This document shows, piece after piece, positions 18,140 through 26,463 of a DNA stretch of 54,940 bases. This stretch comes from Alphaproteobacteria bacterium (GTDB taxonomy: Bacteria; Pseudomonadota; Alphaproteobacteria; Elsterales; Elsteraceae). The notes under the pieces were generated by a model. It ran no database searches. It saw only the letters and a program-made list of their open reading frames with translations, and was not told the DNA's origin. Within the stretch, counting starts at the first letter, position 1, and every line of letters begins with the position of its first letter. A program made the position numbers and the translations under genes. The stretch lies in NCBI GenBank assembly GCA_013298565.1, contig JAAFIC010000012.1:1-54940 (forward strand), written 5' to 3'.

Positions 18140-19730
18140 CGACCGCCGCCGCAATCAGACTAAAGCCATCGGCGGCGATTGCCCGTCCTAGCGCCGCGCG
18201 CAGAGCTTCAACACTGTCAACCGTCTCGCCCGCGCCGCCGAACGCCCGCGCCAAGGCGGCATAATCGGTGCGCCCCATCGCAACCCCAGCGGGCGCGAGA
18301 CCCGCTTGCGCCTGCTTAAGCGCGATTAAAGCAAGGCTAACATCTTGCACAACCAGCACGACCACCTTCAGCCCGGCATCGCGCACGGTACCAAGCTCGC
18401 CCAAGGTCATCTCTAACCCGCCGTCGCCCATAATCGCGATGATCGGACCCGGCACGCCTGCGCGCGCCGCGCCAATTGCCAGCGGCAAGGCCGCCCCCAT
18501 CGTACAAAACCCCGCCGACTGCAATACCGAGAGGGGCCGCTGCGCCTGCCACATCTGGCTGAACAGAATGCGATGCGCGCCACTATCGACGGTCACGGTC
18601 GCACTCTCCGGCAAGGCCGCGTGCAAGGCGGCGAACACGGCGTGCGGCCCCCACGCTGTCGGCGGCGCGAAGAAAGTGTGCAGTGCCGCCCGTGTCGTCC
18701 CCACTTGCCCTGCGGCCCAGCGCGGCGGCGGCGCGCTTTTCCCCAAGGCCCAGTTGAGTGCCGCAATCGTGCCCGGCAGTGGCCCGATGACCTGCTGGTC
18801 GATGCGGTGCATCCCGTGATCGGCAGGATATGCTGTGAGGTCGATCACTTGGGCGGTCGCGGGAAACGCATCACACCAACCCACGCGCATTTCGATGGGA
18901 TCGTAGCCGATTGTCAGGATCAGATCGGCCTTGGCGATGAGGTCCAGCAACAGCGTATCGGCTTTCGGCGACAGGCCCGCGCCGCCTAAGCTGAGGGGAT
19001 GATCTTCCGGCACTAGCCCCTTCGCCTTATAAGTCGTGATGACCGGAATGCGCTGTTGGTCCATCAGCAACGTCATTGCGGCTGCCGCCCCGCAGCGTGC
19101 TGCCTCGAACCCCGCCAGGATGATTGGGTGGCGGCTATGGGCGATCTTATCGGCCACCGCGCGCATTATAGGATCATCCCCCGCCGGAACCGGATGCAGC
19201 CGCACCGGCGGCTTAACGGGGTGGGACGCAGCGGGTGCATCTTGCGCCGCCAGTGCGGGCGACAGATCAATATGCACTGGCCCCGCTGGCGCACGCACAG
19301 CCAGCGCGAGCGCACGGGCAATGGTTTCTGCCGCGCCCTCTGCCGCAATCTCGAAGCTCGCTTTTACCAACGGGCGCAACAAGGCAGCATGATCGAGAAT
19401 TTGATGGGTATAGCGCCCACGCACGCCGTGCTCGACGATGCCGGAAATAATCAGCAGCGGCACTTGCTCCTGCTGCGCGTCGGCAATCCCGTTCACCGCA
19501 TTGGCAAGGCCCGGCCCCAGCGTGGTGAGCAGTAGACCGGGCGCACCCGTGACTGCCGAAGCCCCCGCCGCCATCATCGCCGCCGCTGTTTCGTTCCGGG
19601 CGAGCGTGAAGGCGATTCCGGCGGCGTTCAGCGCGTCCAGCATCGTCACTACCTCGCCGCCCGGCATCCCGAAGGCGTGGCGAACGCCGTGCGCCGAAAG
19701 GGTCTGGGCGATCAAATCGGCAATCCGCAT
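18111..19730 (-). CDS. Thiamine-pyrophosphate-dependent enzyme, acetolactate-synthase-like
   Basis: This 539-residue protein starts MRIADLIAQTLSAHGV one base after the stop of the CoA-transferase gene, hence is coupled. The N-terminal domain has the catalytic Glu in LARNETAAAMMAAG, the middle domain is NAD/FAD-like, and the C-terminal TPP/Mg site is GDGGLEMTLGELGTVRDAG, where the usual second-site Asn pair is replaced by QD (VVQDVS). It belongs to the acetolactate synthase/benzoylformate decarboxylase superfamily, but the substrate cannot be told from sequence. The CoA-transferase neighbour recalls oxalyl-CoA decarboxylase systems, yet the N-terminal motifs do not match that enzyme. Confidence 0.82.
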   Translation of the reverse strand: MRIADLIAQTLSAHGVRHAFGMPGGEVVTMLDALNAAGIAFTLARNETAAAMMAAGASAVTGAPGLLLTTLGPGLANAVNGIADAQQEQVPLLIISGIVEHGVRGRYTHQILDHAALLRPLVKASFEIAAEGAAETIARALALAVRAPAGPVHIDLSPALAAQDAPAASHPVKPPVRLHPVPAGDDPIMRAVADKIAHSRHPIILAGFEAARCGAAAAMTLLMDQQRIPVITTYKAKGLVPEDHPLSLGGAGLSPKADTLLLDLIAKADLILTIGYDPIEMRVGWCDAFPATAQVIDLTAYPADHGMHRIDQQVIGPLPGTIAALNWALGKSAPPPRWAAGQVGTTRAALHTFFAPPTAWGPHAVFAALHAALPESATVTVDSGAHRILFSQMWQAQRPLSVLQSAGFCTMGAALPLAIGAARAGVPGPIIAIMGDGGLEMTLGELGTVRDAGLKVVVLVVQDVSLALIALKQAQAGLAPAGVAMGRTDYAALARAFGGAGETVDSVEALRAALGRAIAADGFSLIAAAVDANAYRGAF

Positions 19731-19731
19731 A

Positions 19732-20997
19732 TCAAGCCTCCGAAGGGGCGGCGGCCCCAAAGGCCCCGCGCGTAGTGAAATCCTGAAGCTCTTCCGCACT
19801 GAGGCCCAGCATCTCCGTCATTACCGCGTGCCGATCTTGATCGAGATGCGGCGGCGGGCGGTCGTAGGCCACGGGCGTGCGGCTGAACTTCAGCGGGTTC
19901 CCGAGCAACCGAACCGGCCCGGTATCCCCCGGCCCATCCAGCGTCACCACCATCTCACGCGCCTTGGTGTGGGGGTTGTCAAGGGCTTCCGCAATGCTGG
20001 CCACCGGCCCTGCGGGGACTTGGCAGCGCGCCAAGCGCGCCGACCACCCCGCCACGGTATCACCCGCAAGCACCGGCAGTAGGGCTTCTTCCAAGGCATC
20101 GACGGCGCTAATGCGATCGCGGTTGCGGCGAAAGCGCGGATCGTCGGCCAGCGACGGCACCCCAAGCTCGGTCACAAAGCGGCGAAACTGCTCATCATTG
20201 CCCACAGCCACCACAATATACCCATCGGCCACCGGATAGGTTTGATAAGGGGCGATATTGGGGTGGCGATTGCCCAAGCGCTGCGGCACGCGGTCTGACA
20301 CCAGATAATTGGTGGCGGCATTAATCAGCCAGGAGAGTTGGGAATCATAGAGGGCGAGATCAATACTCTGCCCCTCGCCCGTCGCATCGCGGTGCCGAAG
20401 CGCCGCCAGCAGGCCAACCGTGGCGTAAAGCCCGCAAACGACATCGGCAATCCCAACGCCAACCTTCACCGGCTCCCCGCCCTTGGCATCGGGCTGACCG
20501 GTAATGCTCATGATTCCGCCCATCGCCTGTACCAGAAAATCATAGCCGATACGGTCGGAATACGGCCCCGTTTGACCAAAGCCGGAAATGGAGCACCAGA
20601 TTAGATCGGGTTTCACCTGCCTCAGCGCCGAATAATCGAGGCCCCGCCGCGCCAGATCCCCCGGTTTATAGTTTTCGATCACCACATCGGCAGTCGCCAC
20701 CAAGCGCCGGATAAGATCGGCCCCCGCGTCTGTCGCAAGATCAATAGCAACTGACTGCTTATTGCGATTGGCGCAAAGGTAATAGGCCGATAGGTCCGTC
20801 TCCTGCCCCCCAGCATTCTGAACGAACGGCGGCCCCCAGGTGCGGGTATCGTCGCCGGTGCCAGGGCGTTCGATCTTGATGACTTCCGCCCCCAAATCGC
20901 CCAGCAACTGCGTGCAGGTTGGCCCTGCCAGAATCCGCGATAAATCGAGCACGCGCACGCCCGCAAGGGCGCGGGGGGACAGGGGGGAAGCCGTCAT
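19732..20997 (-). CDS. CaiB/BaiF family (class III) CoA-transferase
   Basis: This 421-residue protein moves CoA between carboxylic acids. Family features include VRVLDLSRILAGPTCTQLLGDLGAEVIKIE, the CANRNKQS segment, the active-site Asp near VENYKPGDLARRGLDY, and SGFGQTGPYSDRIGYDFLVQAMGG. The physiological acid is unknown; formyl-CoA:oxalate, succinyl-CoA:mesaconate and carnitine enzymes share the fold. It lies 15 bases after the TPR gene and one base before the TPP-enzyme start, all on the minus strand. Confidence 0.92.
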   Translation of the reverse strand: MTASPLSPRALAGVRVLDLSRILAGPTCTQLLGDLGAEVIKIERPGTGDDTRTWGPPFVQNAGGQETDLSAYYLCANRNKQSVAIDLATDAGADLIRRLVATADVVIENYKPGDLARRGLDYSALRQVKPDLIWCSISGFGQTGPYSDRIGYDFLVQAMGGIMSITGQPDAKGGEPVKVGVGIADVVCGLYATVGLLAALRHRDATGEGQSIDLALYDSQLSWLINAATNYLVSDRVPQRLGNRHPNIAPYQTYPVADGYIVVAVGNDEQFRRFVTELGVPSLADDPRFRRNRDRISAVDALEEALLPVLAGDTVAGWSARLARCQVPAGPVASIAEALDNPHTKAREMVVTLDGPGDTGPVRLLGNPLKFSRTPVAYDRPPPHLDQDRHAVMTEMLGLSAEELQDFTTRGAFGAAAPSEA

Positions 20998-21012
20998 GCA
21001 AACTCGCTAAAC

Positions 21013-22386
21013 TCAGGCGTGATGCCGCCACTGCGACGGCCCGTGTGCTACGGTAGCGGGGGCTGGAGCCGTCGCCAAGGTCTGAAACATCCGCTCGGCG
21101 AAGCGATCTACCCGCCGCCGCTCCGCGCGCATTCGTAGCAGGGTTGCGGCTTCCTTGCGATTGCCCTGCCGGGCGGCACTCTGGGCGAGGGCGCGCATGA
21201 ATACATCGCGCTGGGCATGACTGCCACCGAGCAGCGGCAGGCGCTCGGCAAGCTCCGGCAAATCGAGGCGCGGACGCTGCCCTTGCGCCGCCCGCAGCAG
21301 GGTTTGCGCCAGATCGCGCGCCACCAGGGCCGCAACGCGGGCTTGATCGCCCTCGCCTTCTGCCCGCGCGCCGATCATGGCCACGCACTCATGCGCGCTG
21401 GCAAAATCGCCGGTTGCGAGCAACGACAAGAGATGATGCAGGGCCGCGAACATCAACGTGCCATCGGTTTTGCGCTGGCGTGCCCGCTCCGCCAACTCTC
21501 CCCAGCGCGTGCCGACAGCGGTGCCCTGTTCGGCCAAGCGCCACAACAGGGAGGCGGCGTTGGTGATGTCGCGGAAATCATCGGTCGAATGGGCGCGAAT
21601 TTCGGTATCATAGAGGTGCAACGCCACGTCGGCCTCGCCCTGCTCCAGGTGAAATAGGCCCTGATGCCACGCGAGATGATAGGCAAAATTGTTGCAGCCG
21701 GTCCAAGACGCGCGCTGCTGATTGATCCAAGCAATGCCATCGGCGGGTTGGTGGCGCATTTCATACACATGAGCGACGGCATGAATGCCCCAAGCGTCTT
21801 TCGGCTCGGCCAAAGTGGCGGCGCGGCCCGTGCGCTCGGCCTCCTCATAACGCCCGGCTTCTTCCAGCCCAAAGGCATGACAGCCGAGGAAATAGCCGTA
21901 GCCATCCAGCGCCGGATCATAGGCCGGGGCGAGGGCTTCCGTGCATTTCAACATGCCCGCGAGGTCGCCCACCATGAAGCGCAGCGCGTGGCTGAGTTTC
22001 AGCGGCAGAAACACGGTCGGGCGCGCGTCGGTAATCGTTTCCAACAAATCGGCAGCAGTGTGGAATTTGCCTTCGGTGGCGCGGCGCAGGGCGAACACCA
22101 GCAAGGTTTCATCTTCCGAGCCGCCGCCCTTGGCCTGAAGCGCCTGTTCTGCCGACAACAGCGCCGCCTCCGCCCCAAGCTGAAGCTCCGAGCGGGCGAG
22201 AATAACTTGCGCGAACCCCTTCAAACAGTGCGCGGCCACCAACTGCGGATCGGCGGCCAGCGCCTCAGCCAAAGCCGCGCCCGCGCCAGGACGATGGGCC
22301 GCCACCTCATCGGTCGCGCGCTCGAAAGCAGCGATAGCGTCGGGATGCTCGGCGGTATGAGCCAGCCGGAAGATATCTTGGATCAT
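21013..22386 (-). CDS. TTC38-like tetratricopeptide repeat protein
   Basis: This 457-residue, fully helical protein resembles the TTC38 family, with conserved parts such as LKLSHALRFMVGDLAGML, DGYGYFLGCHAFGLEEAGRYEEAE and DAWGIHAVAHVYEMR and the motif NFAYHLAWHQGLFHLE. Members are cytosolic proteins of unknown function. It starts after an AGGAG site and is the first gene of a four-gene operon with the CoA-transferase, TPP enzyme and esterase. A short tandem GC-rich repeat lies just upstream. A role as partner or organiser for these enzymes is only inferred. Confidence 0.82.
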   Translation of the reverse strand: MIQDIFRLAHTAEHPDAIAAFERATDEVAAHRPGAGAALAEALAADPQLVAAHCLKGFAQVILARSELQLGAEAALLSAEQALQAKGGGSEDETLLVFALRRATEGKFHTAADLLETITDARPTVFLPLKLSHALRFMVGDLAGMLKCTEALAPAYDPALDGYGYFLGCHAFGLEEAGRYEEAERTGRAATLAEPKDAWGIHAVAHVYEMRHQPADGIAWINQQRASWTGCNNFAYHLAWHQGLFHLEQGEADVALHLYDTEIRAHSTDDFRDITNAASLLWRLAEQGTAVGTRWGELAERARQRKTDGTLMFAALHHLLSLLATGDFASAHECVAMIGARAEGEGDQARVAALVARDLAQTLLRAAQGQRPRLDLPELAERLPLLGGSHAQRDVFMRALAQSAARQGNRKEAATLLRMRAERRRVDRFAERMFQTLATAPAPATVAHGPSQWRHHA

Positions 22387-22404
22387 CTCACGCTCCTGGG
22401 GTCG

Positions 22405-22432
22405 GGCCTGGGGTGGGGCCTGGGGTGGGGCC
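22405..22432. repeat. 12-bp tandem repeat upstream of the TPR gene
   Basis: GGCCTGGGGTGG occurs twice in tandem and is followed by a partial third copy (GGCC). It lies just before the ribosome-binding region of the minus-strand TPR gene. Copy-number change here might affect its expression; that is inference. Confidence 0.7.
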
Positions 22433-22608
22433 GATGATTGGCGCGCTCTGATTCTGGTTCGCCAAGACGTGAGGGAAGGTTACACAGAAACCTGTGGGGT
22501 AATGGCGGCACGCTCTAATCGTGCCCGGCCCTACCCGTTCAACGAGATCGTCTGGACCAACCCATATCGGAAATGCGATGGTTGCATCGAATTTTGCGGA
22601 GGTCCCGG

Positions 22609-23277
22609 ATGCTGCGCTTTATGCTTCTCGCGGGTGTTTTGATCCTGAGCCTTTCCGGGTCCGAGACCGAAAAAGCGCTGACGGCGTGCGAGGAGCATGA
22701 TTTTAAGAAATTTCGCGCACCGCCCATAGACACGATCATGACGAGAAATCCCGGCGAGTTCGATATTGAGCCATCTAAAGCCGAGCTACGCTTTTATCTC
22801 GAAGATTGGAATGACGCATTAAAGCGCGCGGTGAATGGCGTAGGCACTCAATTAACATTCTGGGAGTATAGCTGGTCAGAAACGCAAAATTACTGTTTTT
22901 ACCATCGCGCATCTTCTCGCATGGGTCGCAGAAATATTATATATCATCCCATTGAGAGAGGCGCGGAAACAATTTTTGAGTCCGAAACTACAGAAATTAT
23001 CAAAAAAGATACGTTTCTTATTAATAATAAGAATTATGAAACATTGTATTTAATATACACATTGAGAAATAAAAAAAATTATTGCACCATATTTCGAGCA
23101 TCATGGGAGGGAGAAGAACAGCCAATTTCCTCAGGCGGTGTATATGGCTTTCTCTGCACCTCAAAGAACCGACCGATGCCTCCCGATGCTCTTGAAACGA
23201 TGTTGACGCATATCACGCATTTGCTCGGCCCCTCCGATCCGCCGCTAGACATCGGCACCATGCCGGTCCCTCAGTAA
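22609..23277 (+). CDS. Exported protein of unknown family (paralogue B)
   Basis: This protein has 222 residues from ATG 22609, chosen because GGAGG at 22598-22602 lies six bases before it. A signal-like N-terminus (LRFMLLAGVLILSLSGS) is followed by TACEEHDFKKFRAPP, shared almost exactly with the next gene. Further shared parts are EYSWSET..YC and the C-terminal core NYCTIFRASW...GFLC...MPPDAL..MLTHI. I know no named domain. The centre (about 22960-23110) is AT-rich compared with the rest of the window, a sign of foreign origin or relaxed selection. It is separated by only 10 bases from its paralogue, so they form an operon. Confidence 0.72.
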   Translation: MLRFMLLAGVLILSLSGSETEKALTACEEHDFKKFRAPPIDTIMTRNPGEFDIEPSKAELRFYLEDWNDALKRAVNGVGTQLTFWEYSWSETQNYCFYHRASSRMGRRNIIYHPIERGAETIFESETTEIIKKDTFLINNKNYETLYLIYTLRNKKNYCTIFRASWEGEEQPISSGGVYGFLCTSKNRPMPPDALETMLTHITHLLGPSDPPLDIGTMPVPQ

Positions 23278-23287
23278 GGCTGCCGCA

Positions 23288-23992
23288 ATGATTCGATACT
23301 TTGCCCTTCCTCTCTGCCTCGGATTGATGGGGTACCAAAACGGCACAACCTCCCTCTCCGTACCGGCACAACCGAGTCCCCAAACCGCCTGCGAAGAGCA
23401 CGACCGGGAAAACTTTAAAGCGCCGCCGAAAAGAATATTCCTACCCCCCAATAACGGTGTCTTCGACATTTCACCCGAGCATGCGAGAATCGGATTTTAT
23501 TTTAAGGAATGGTACAATGCGCCCAAGCGGGTAATAAGGGGCCGGACCGGCGATGGAGCCGTTTGGCAATATAGCTGGTCTGAAACCGACGATTACTGCC
23601 TATTTCATATCAATTACGTTCATCTAAAAGCCGTTTTTAAACCAGATAGCGATATTTTAAAAACTAATATCAATTTCGGCATAATAGACACGCTACAGCG
23701 TGAAAATTTACAAGCTTTAGGTAAAAATTACGAGGTCTTGCACGCGACATTCATAAAAAATGGCGCAACCAATTATTGTAGCCAATTCCGTGCCTATTGG
23801 CGTGATGAGAATAAGTATGATGATCTATGGCAGAATATGGCTTCCGGTTGGCTCTGTACGTCGCGTCACCGCACCATGCCGCCGGACGCGCTGAAAATAC
23901 TGCTCACCCATATCATCGACAAGTCCGCCGAAGAAGGGGTGCCGCTACCGCAGGAGATTGTTCGCATGCCCACCCCTGGCAAGGTGCCATAG
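23288..23992 (+). CDS. Exported protein of unknown family (paralogue C)
   Basis: This 234-residue protein has an N-terminal hydrophobic segment (MIRYFALPLCLGLMG), then TACEEHDRENFKAPP, QYSWSETDDYC and the C-terminal core NYCSQFRAYW...SGWLCTSRHRTMPPDAL..LLTHI. It is a tandem duplicate of the preceding gene and a distant relative of the one at 14914. The conserved Cys pairs suggest an exported, disulfide-bonded fold. The Cys in PLCLG could be a weak lipobox, but the consensus is poor. The function is unknown. The gene ends 109 bases before fabI. Confidence 0.72.
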   Translation: MIRYFALPLCLGLMGYQNGTTSLSVPAQPSPQTACEEHDRENFKAPPKRIFLPPNNGVFDISPEHARIGFYFKEWYNAPKRVIRGRTGDGAVWQYSWSETDDYCLFHINYVHLKAVFKPDSDILKTNINFGIIDTLQRENLQALGKNYEVLHATFIKNGATNYCSQFRAYWRDENKYDDLWQNMASGWLCTSRHRTMPPDALKILLTHIIDKSAEEGVPLPQEIVRMPTPGKVP

Positions 23993-24101
23993 CCCCCCTC
24001 ACCAAGCAGGCTTTGCCCCGCCGCGCGTCATCCGTTAGGATGCGCTGCGCTTTTGCCCCTGGTGGGCTGGAAACTCGGTGTTTAGACAAGGAAAAGAGTG
24101 A

Positions 24102-24920
24102 ATGGTCTCTGCTGCTCCCCTGATGCACGGTAAACGCGGGCTGGTTATGGGCCTCGCCAACGATAAATCAATTGCCTGGGGCATTTCGCAGGCGCTGGCC
24201 GCCCACGGGGCGGAGTTGGCCTTCACCTTCCAGGGCGATGCGCTGGAAAAGCGCGTGCGGCCCTTGGCGGCGCAACTGGGCGCGACGGAAATCATGCCCT
24301 GCGATGTGAGCGACCTAGGCTCGGTCGATGCCGTGTTCGCCCATCTCGAAAAAGTGTGGGGCAAGCTCGATTTCGTTGTTCACGCTATCGGCTTTTCTAA
24401 TAAGGAAGAGTTGAAGGGCAAGTACGTCGATACCAGCCTCGATAATTTCCTGATGACAATGAATATCTCGGTCTATTCCTTCACTGCTGTTGCCCAGCGG
24501 GCGGCGAAGTTGATGACCAACGGCGGCAGTCTGCTCACCCTCACCTATTACGGCGCAGAACGGGTAATGCCGCATTACAATGTGATGGGCGTGGCGAAAG
24601 CGGCGCTGGAATCTTCCGTTCGCTATCTTGCCGTCGATTTAGGCGGGCAGAATATCCGCGTCAACGCTCTGTCGGCAGGCCCGATGAAGACGCTCGCGGC
24701 GTCGGGCATTGGCGACTTCCGCTATATTCTGAAATGGAACCAGTATAACTCGCCGCTAAAGCGCAATACCACCTTGGAAGACGTGGGCGGCTCGGCGCTG
24801 TATTTACTGTCCGACCTTTCCAGCGGCGTTACGGGCGAAACCCATCACGTCGATAGCGGCTATCATGTGGTCGGCATGAAGGCCGTGGACGCGCCCGACA
24901 TTAATGTTTCAAAGGACTAA
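24102..24920 (+). CDS. fabI: Enoyl-[acyl-carrier-protein] reductase (NADH)
   Basis: This 272-residue atypical SDR enzyme catalyses the last reduction of each fatty-acid elongation cycle. The NADH-binding start is [20 protein letters not shown], and the catalytic pair is Tyr and Lys in Y-N-V-M-G-V-A-K (Y-x6-K), preceded by the other FabI Tyr (LTYYGAERV). [15 protein letters not shown] is the substrate-binding loop. The gene is followed after five bases by aroC, which has its ribosome-binding site inside the fabI 3' end; fabI-aroC linkage is common in alphaproteobacteria. Confidence 0.96.
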   Translation: MVSAAPLMHGKRGLVMGLANDKSIAWGISQALAAHGAELAFTFQGDALEKRVRPLAAQLGATEIMPCDVSDLGSVDAVFAHLEKVWGKLDFVVHAIGFSNKEELKGKYVDTSLDNFLMTMNISVYSFTAVAQRAAKLMTNGGSLLTLTYYGAERVMPHYNVMGVAKAALESSVRYLAVDLGGQNIRVNALSAGPMKTLAASGIGDFRYILKWNQYNSPLKRNTTLEDVGGSALYLLSDLSSGVTGETHHVDSGYHVVGMKAVDAPDINVSKD

Positions 24921-24925
24921 GCGTC

Positions 24926-25996
24926 TTGGCCGGTAATTCTTTTGGCAGCGTGTTTCGGTTTACCACCTGGGGGGAGAGCCACGGCCCGGCTTTGGGCTGT
25001 GTTGTGGATGGCGTGCCGCCGCGCCTTCCCCTCACCGAGGCTGATATTCAGCCCTGGCTCGATAAACGCCGCCCCGGCCAAAACCGCTTCACGACGCAGC
25101 GGCGCGAGCCGGACGCGGTGAAAATCCTCTCCGGTGTGTTCGAGGGCCAAACGACGGGCACGCCGATTTCCTTGATGATCGAGAATGTCGATCAGCGCTC
25201 CAAGGATTACGGCAATATCGCTCACGCCTACCGGCCCGGCCATGCCGATTTTACCTATGATGCCAAATACGGCATTCGGGATTATCGCGGCGGCGGGCGG
25301 TCTTCCGCGCGCGAAACCGCCGCCCGTGTTGCGGCAGGCGCAATCGCGCGCAAAGTGCTGGGGCCGGAGGTCGTGATTCGCGGCGCTTTGGTCCAACTCG
25401 GCACGCAGAAAATCGACCGCGCGGCATGGGACTGGGATCAGGCCGACGAAAACCCGTTCTTCTGCCCCGATGCGGGGGCCGTGGCGCGCTGGACCGACTA
25501 TCTCGACGGCATTCGCAAAGACGGCTCCTCTTGCGGGGCGATCATCGAAGTGGTGGCGTCGGGCGTTCCAGCAGGGTGGGGCACCCCGCTGTACGAAAAA
25601 CTCGACAGCGAAATCGCCCGCGCGATGATGACCATTAACGCGGTCAAGGGGGTCGAAATCGGCGATGGGTTCGAAACGGCAGCTTTGCGCGGGGAAGAGA
25701 ATGCCGATGAAATTCGCATGGTAAACGGCACGCCGCAGTTTCTCTCCAACCACGCGGGCGGAATCTTGGGCGGGATTTCCACGGGCCAAGATATTATCGT
25801 GCGCCTGGCGATTAAGCCGACCAGCTCGATTCTCATTCCCCGCCAAAGCATTAACGCAGCGGGCGAGGAAATCGACGTGCAAACCAAAGGCCGCCACGAC
25901 CCCTGCGTCGGCATTCGCGGCGTGCCGGTGGCGGAAGCGATGCTGGCGCTGGTGCTGGTCGATCAAATGATGCGCCACCGGGCGCAGTGTGGGTGA
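24926..25996 (+). CDS. aroC: Chorismate synthase
   Basis: This 356-residue FMN-dependent enzyme converts EPSP to chorismate, the end of the shikimate pathway. Signatures are [40 protein letters not shown] split over residues about 48-70, [29 protein letters not shown], and [13 protein letters not shown]. It begins with TTG at 24926, with AAAGGA (24911-24916) upstream inside fabI. A long antisense frame is a shadow of its strong codon bias. Confidence 0.96.
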   Translation: MAGNSFGSVFRFTTWGESHGPALGCVVDGVPPRLPLTEADIQPWLDKRRPGQNRFTTQRREPDAVKILSGVFEGQTTGTPISLMIENVDQRSKDYGNIAHAYRPGHADFTYDAKYGIRDYRGGGRSSARETAARVAAGAIARKVLGPEVVIRGALVQLGTQKIDRAAWDWDQADENPFFCPDAGAVARWTDYLDGIRKDGSSCGAIIEVVASGVPAGWGTPLYEKLDSEIARAMMTINAVKGVEIGDGFETAALRGEENADEIRMVNGTPQFLSNHAGGILGGISTGQDIIVRLAIKPTSSILIPRQSINAAGEEIDVQTKGRHDPCVGIRGVPVAEAMLALVLVDQMMRHRAQCG

Positions 25997-26018
25997 AGAA
26001 AACCTGGAAGGCCGCGCA

Positions 26019-26300
26019 ATGACCGATCCGCTCTTTCCGTCCGTCTTCGATGCTCTCACGGCATCGCCTGCCGAAGCGGCCAATCTCACCGCCCGCGCCG
26101 ATATGATCCTGTGCATTCGGGACCGGGTAGCCTCCTGGGCGCTCTCGCAGGATCAAGCTGCGGAACGGTTGGGCCTGACCCGCCCCCGCCTAAACGATCT
26201 CATGCGCGGAAAACTTGAAAAATTTTTGCTCGATGCTCTCGTCAATATTGCAGCCTCGGCAGGCTTTAAGTTACGGCTTCATCTGGAGGATGCCGCATAA
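26019..26300 (+). CDS. XRE-type helix-turn-helix protein (HigA-like, orphan)
   Basis: This 93-residue protein has a helix-turn-helix at about residues 40-65 (LSQDQAAERLGLTRPRLNDLMRG), of the HTH_37 kind found in HigA-like antitoxins and phage-derived regulators. The start at 26019 has GGAAGG seven bases before it; a GTG 30 bases upstream is possible. No HigB/Gp49-like toxin gene is seen next to it, so it is either a lone regulator or an antitoxin that lost its partner. It lies just after aroC and is probably read on the same transcript. Confidence 0.8.
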   Translation: MTDPLFPSVFDALTASPAEAANLTARADMILCIRDRVASWALSQDQAAERLGLTRPRLNDLMRGKLEKFLLDALVNIAASAGFKLRLHLEDAA

Positions 26301-26463
26301 GGCGGCAGTGCGCCGGGCGGTGAGGTCGCGCAGGCTGTCGCCGTAAAATTGACCAAATCACTAGATTTACTCGCCTTGCGGAATTTACGTTACGATGACC
26401 AACTGTGTCGATAAGGGTCCGTCCTCCGAGGCCCCCTCGCGACGCACGATAGGGAGAGCCGCC

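Noticed and set aside
18111-19730. Assignment of the TPP enzyme as oxalyl-CoA decarboxylase
   Set aside because: The adjacent CoA-transferase suggested it, but the N-terminal motifs fit the acetolactate synthase-like group better than oxalyl-CoA decarboxylase.
24917-26116. 399-codon open frame antisense to aroC
   Set aside because: aroC has unambiguous family motifs across the whole region; the antisense protein shows none.
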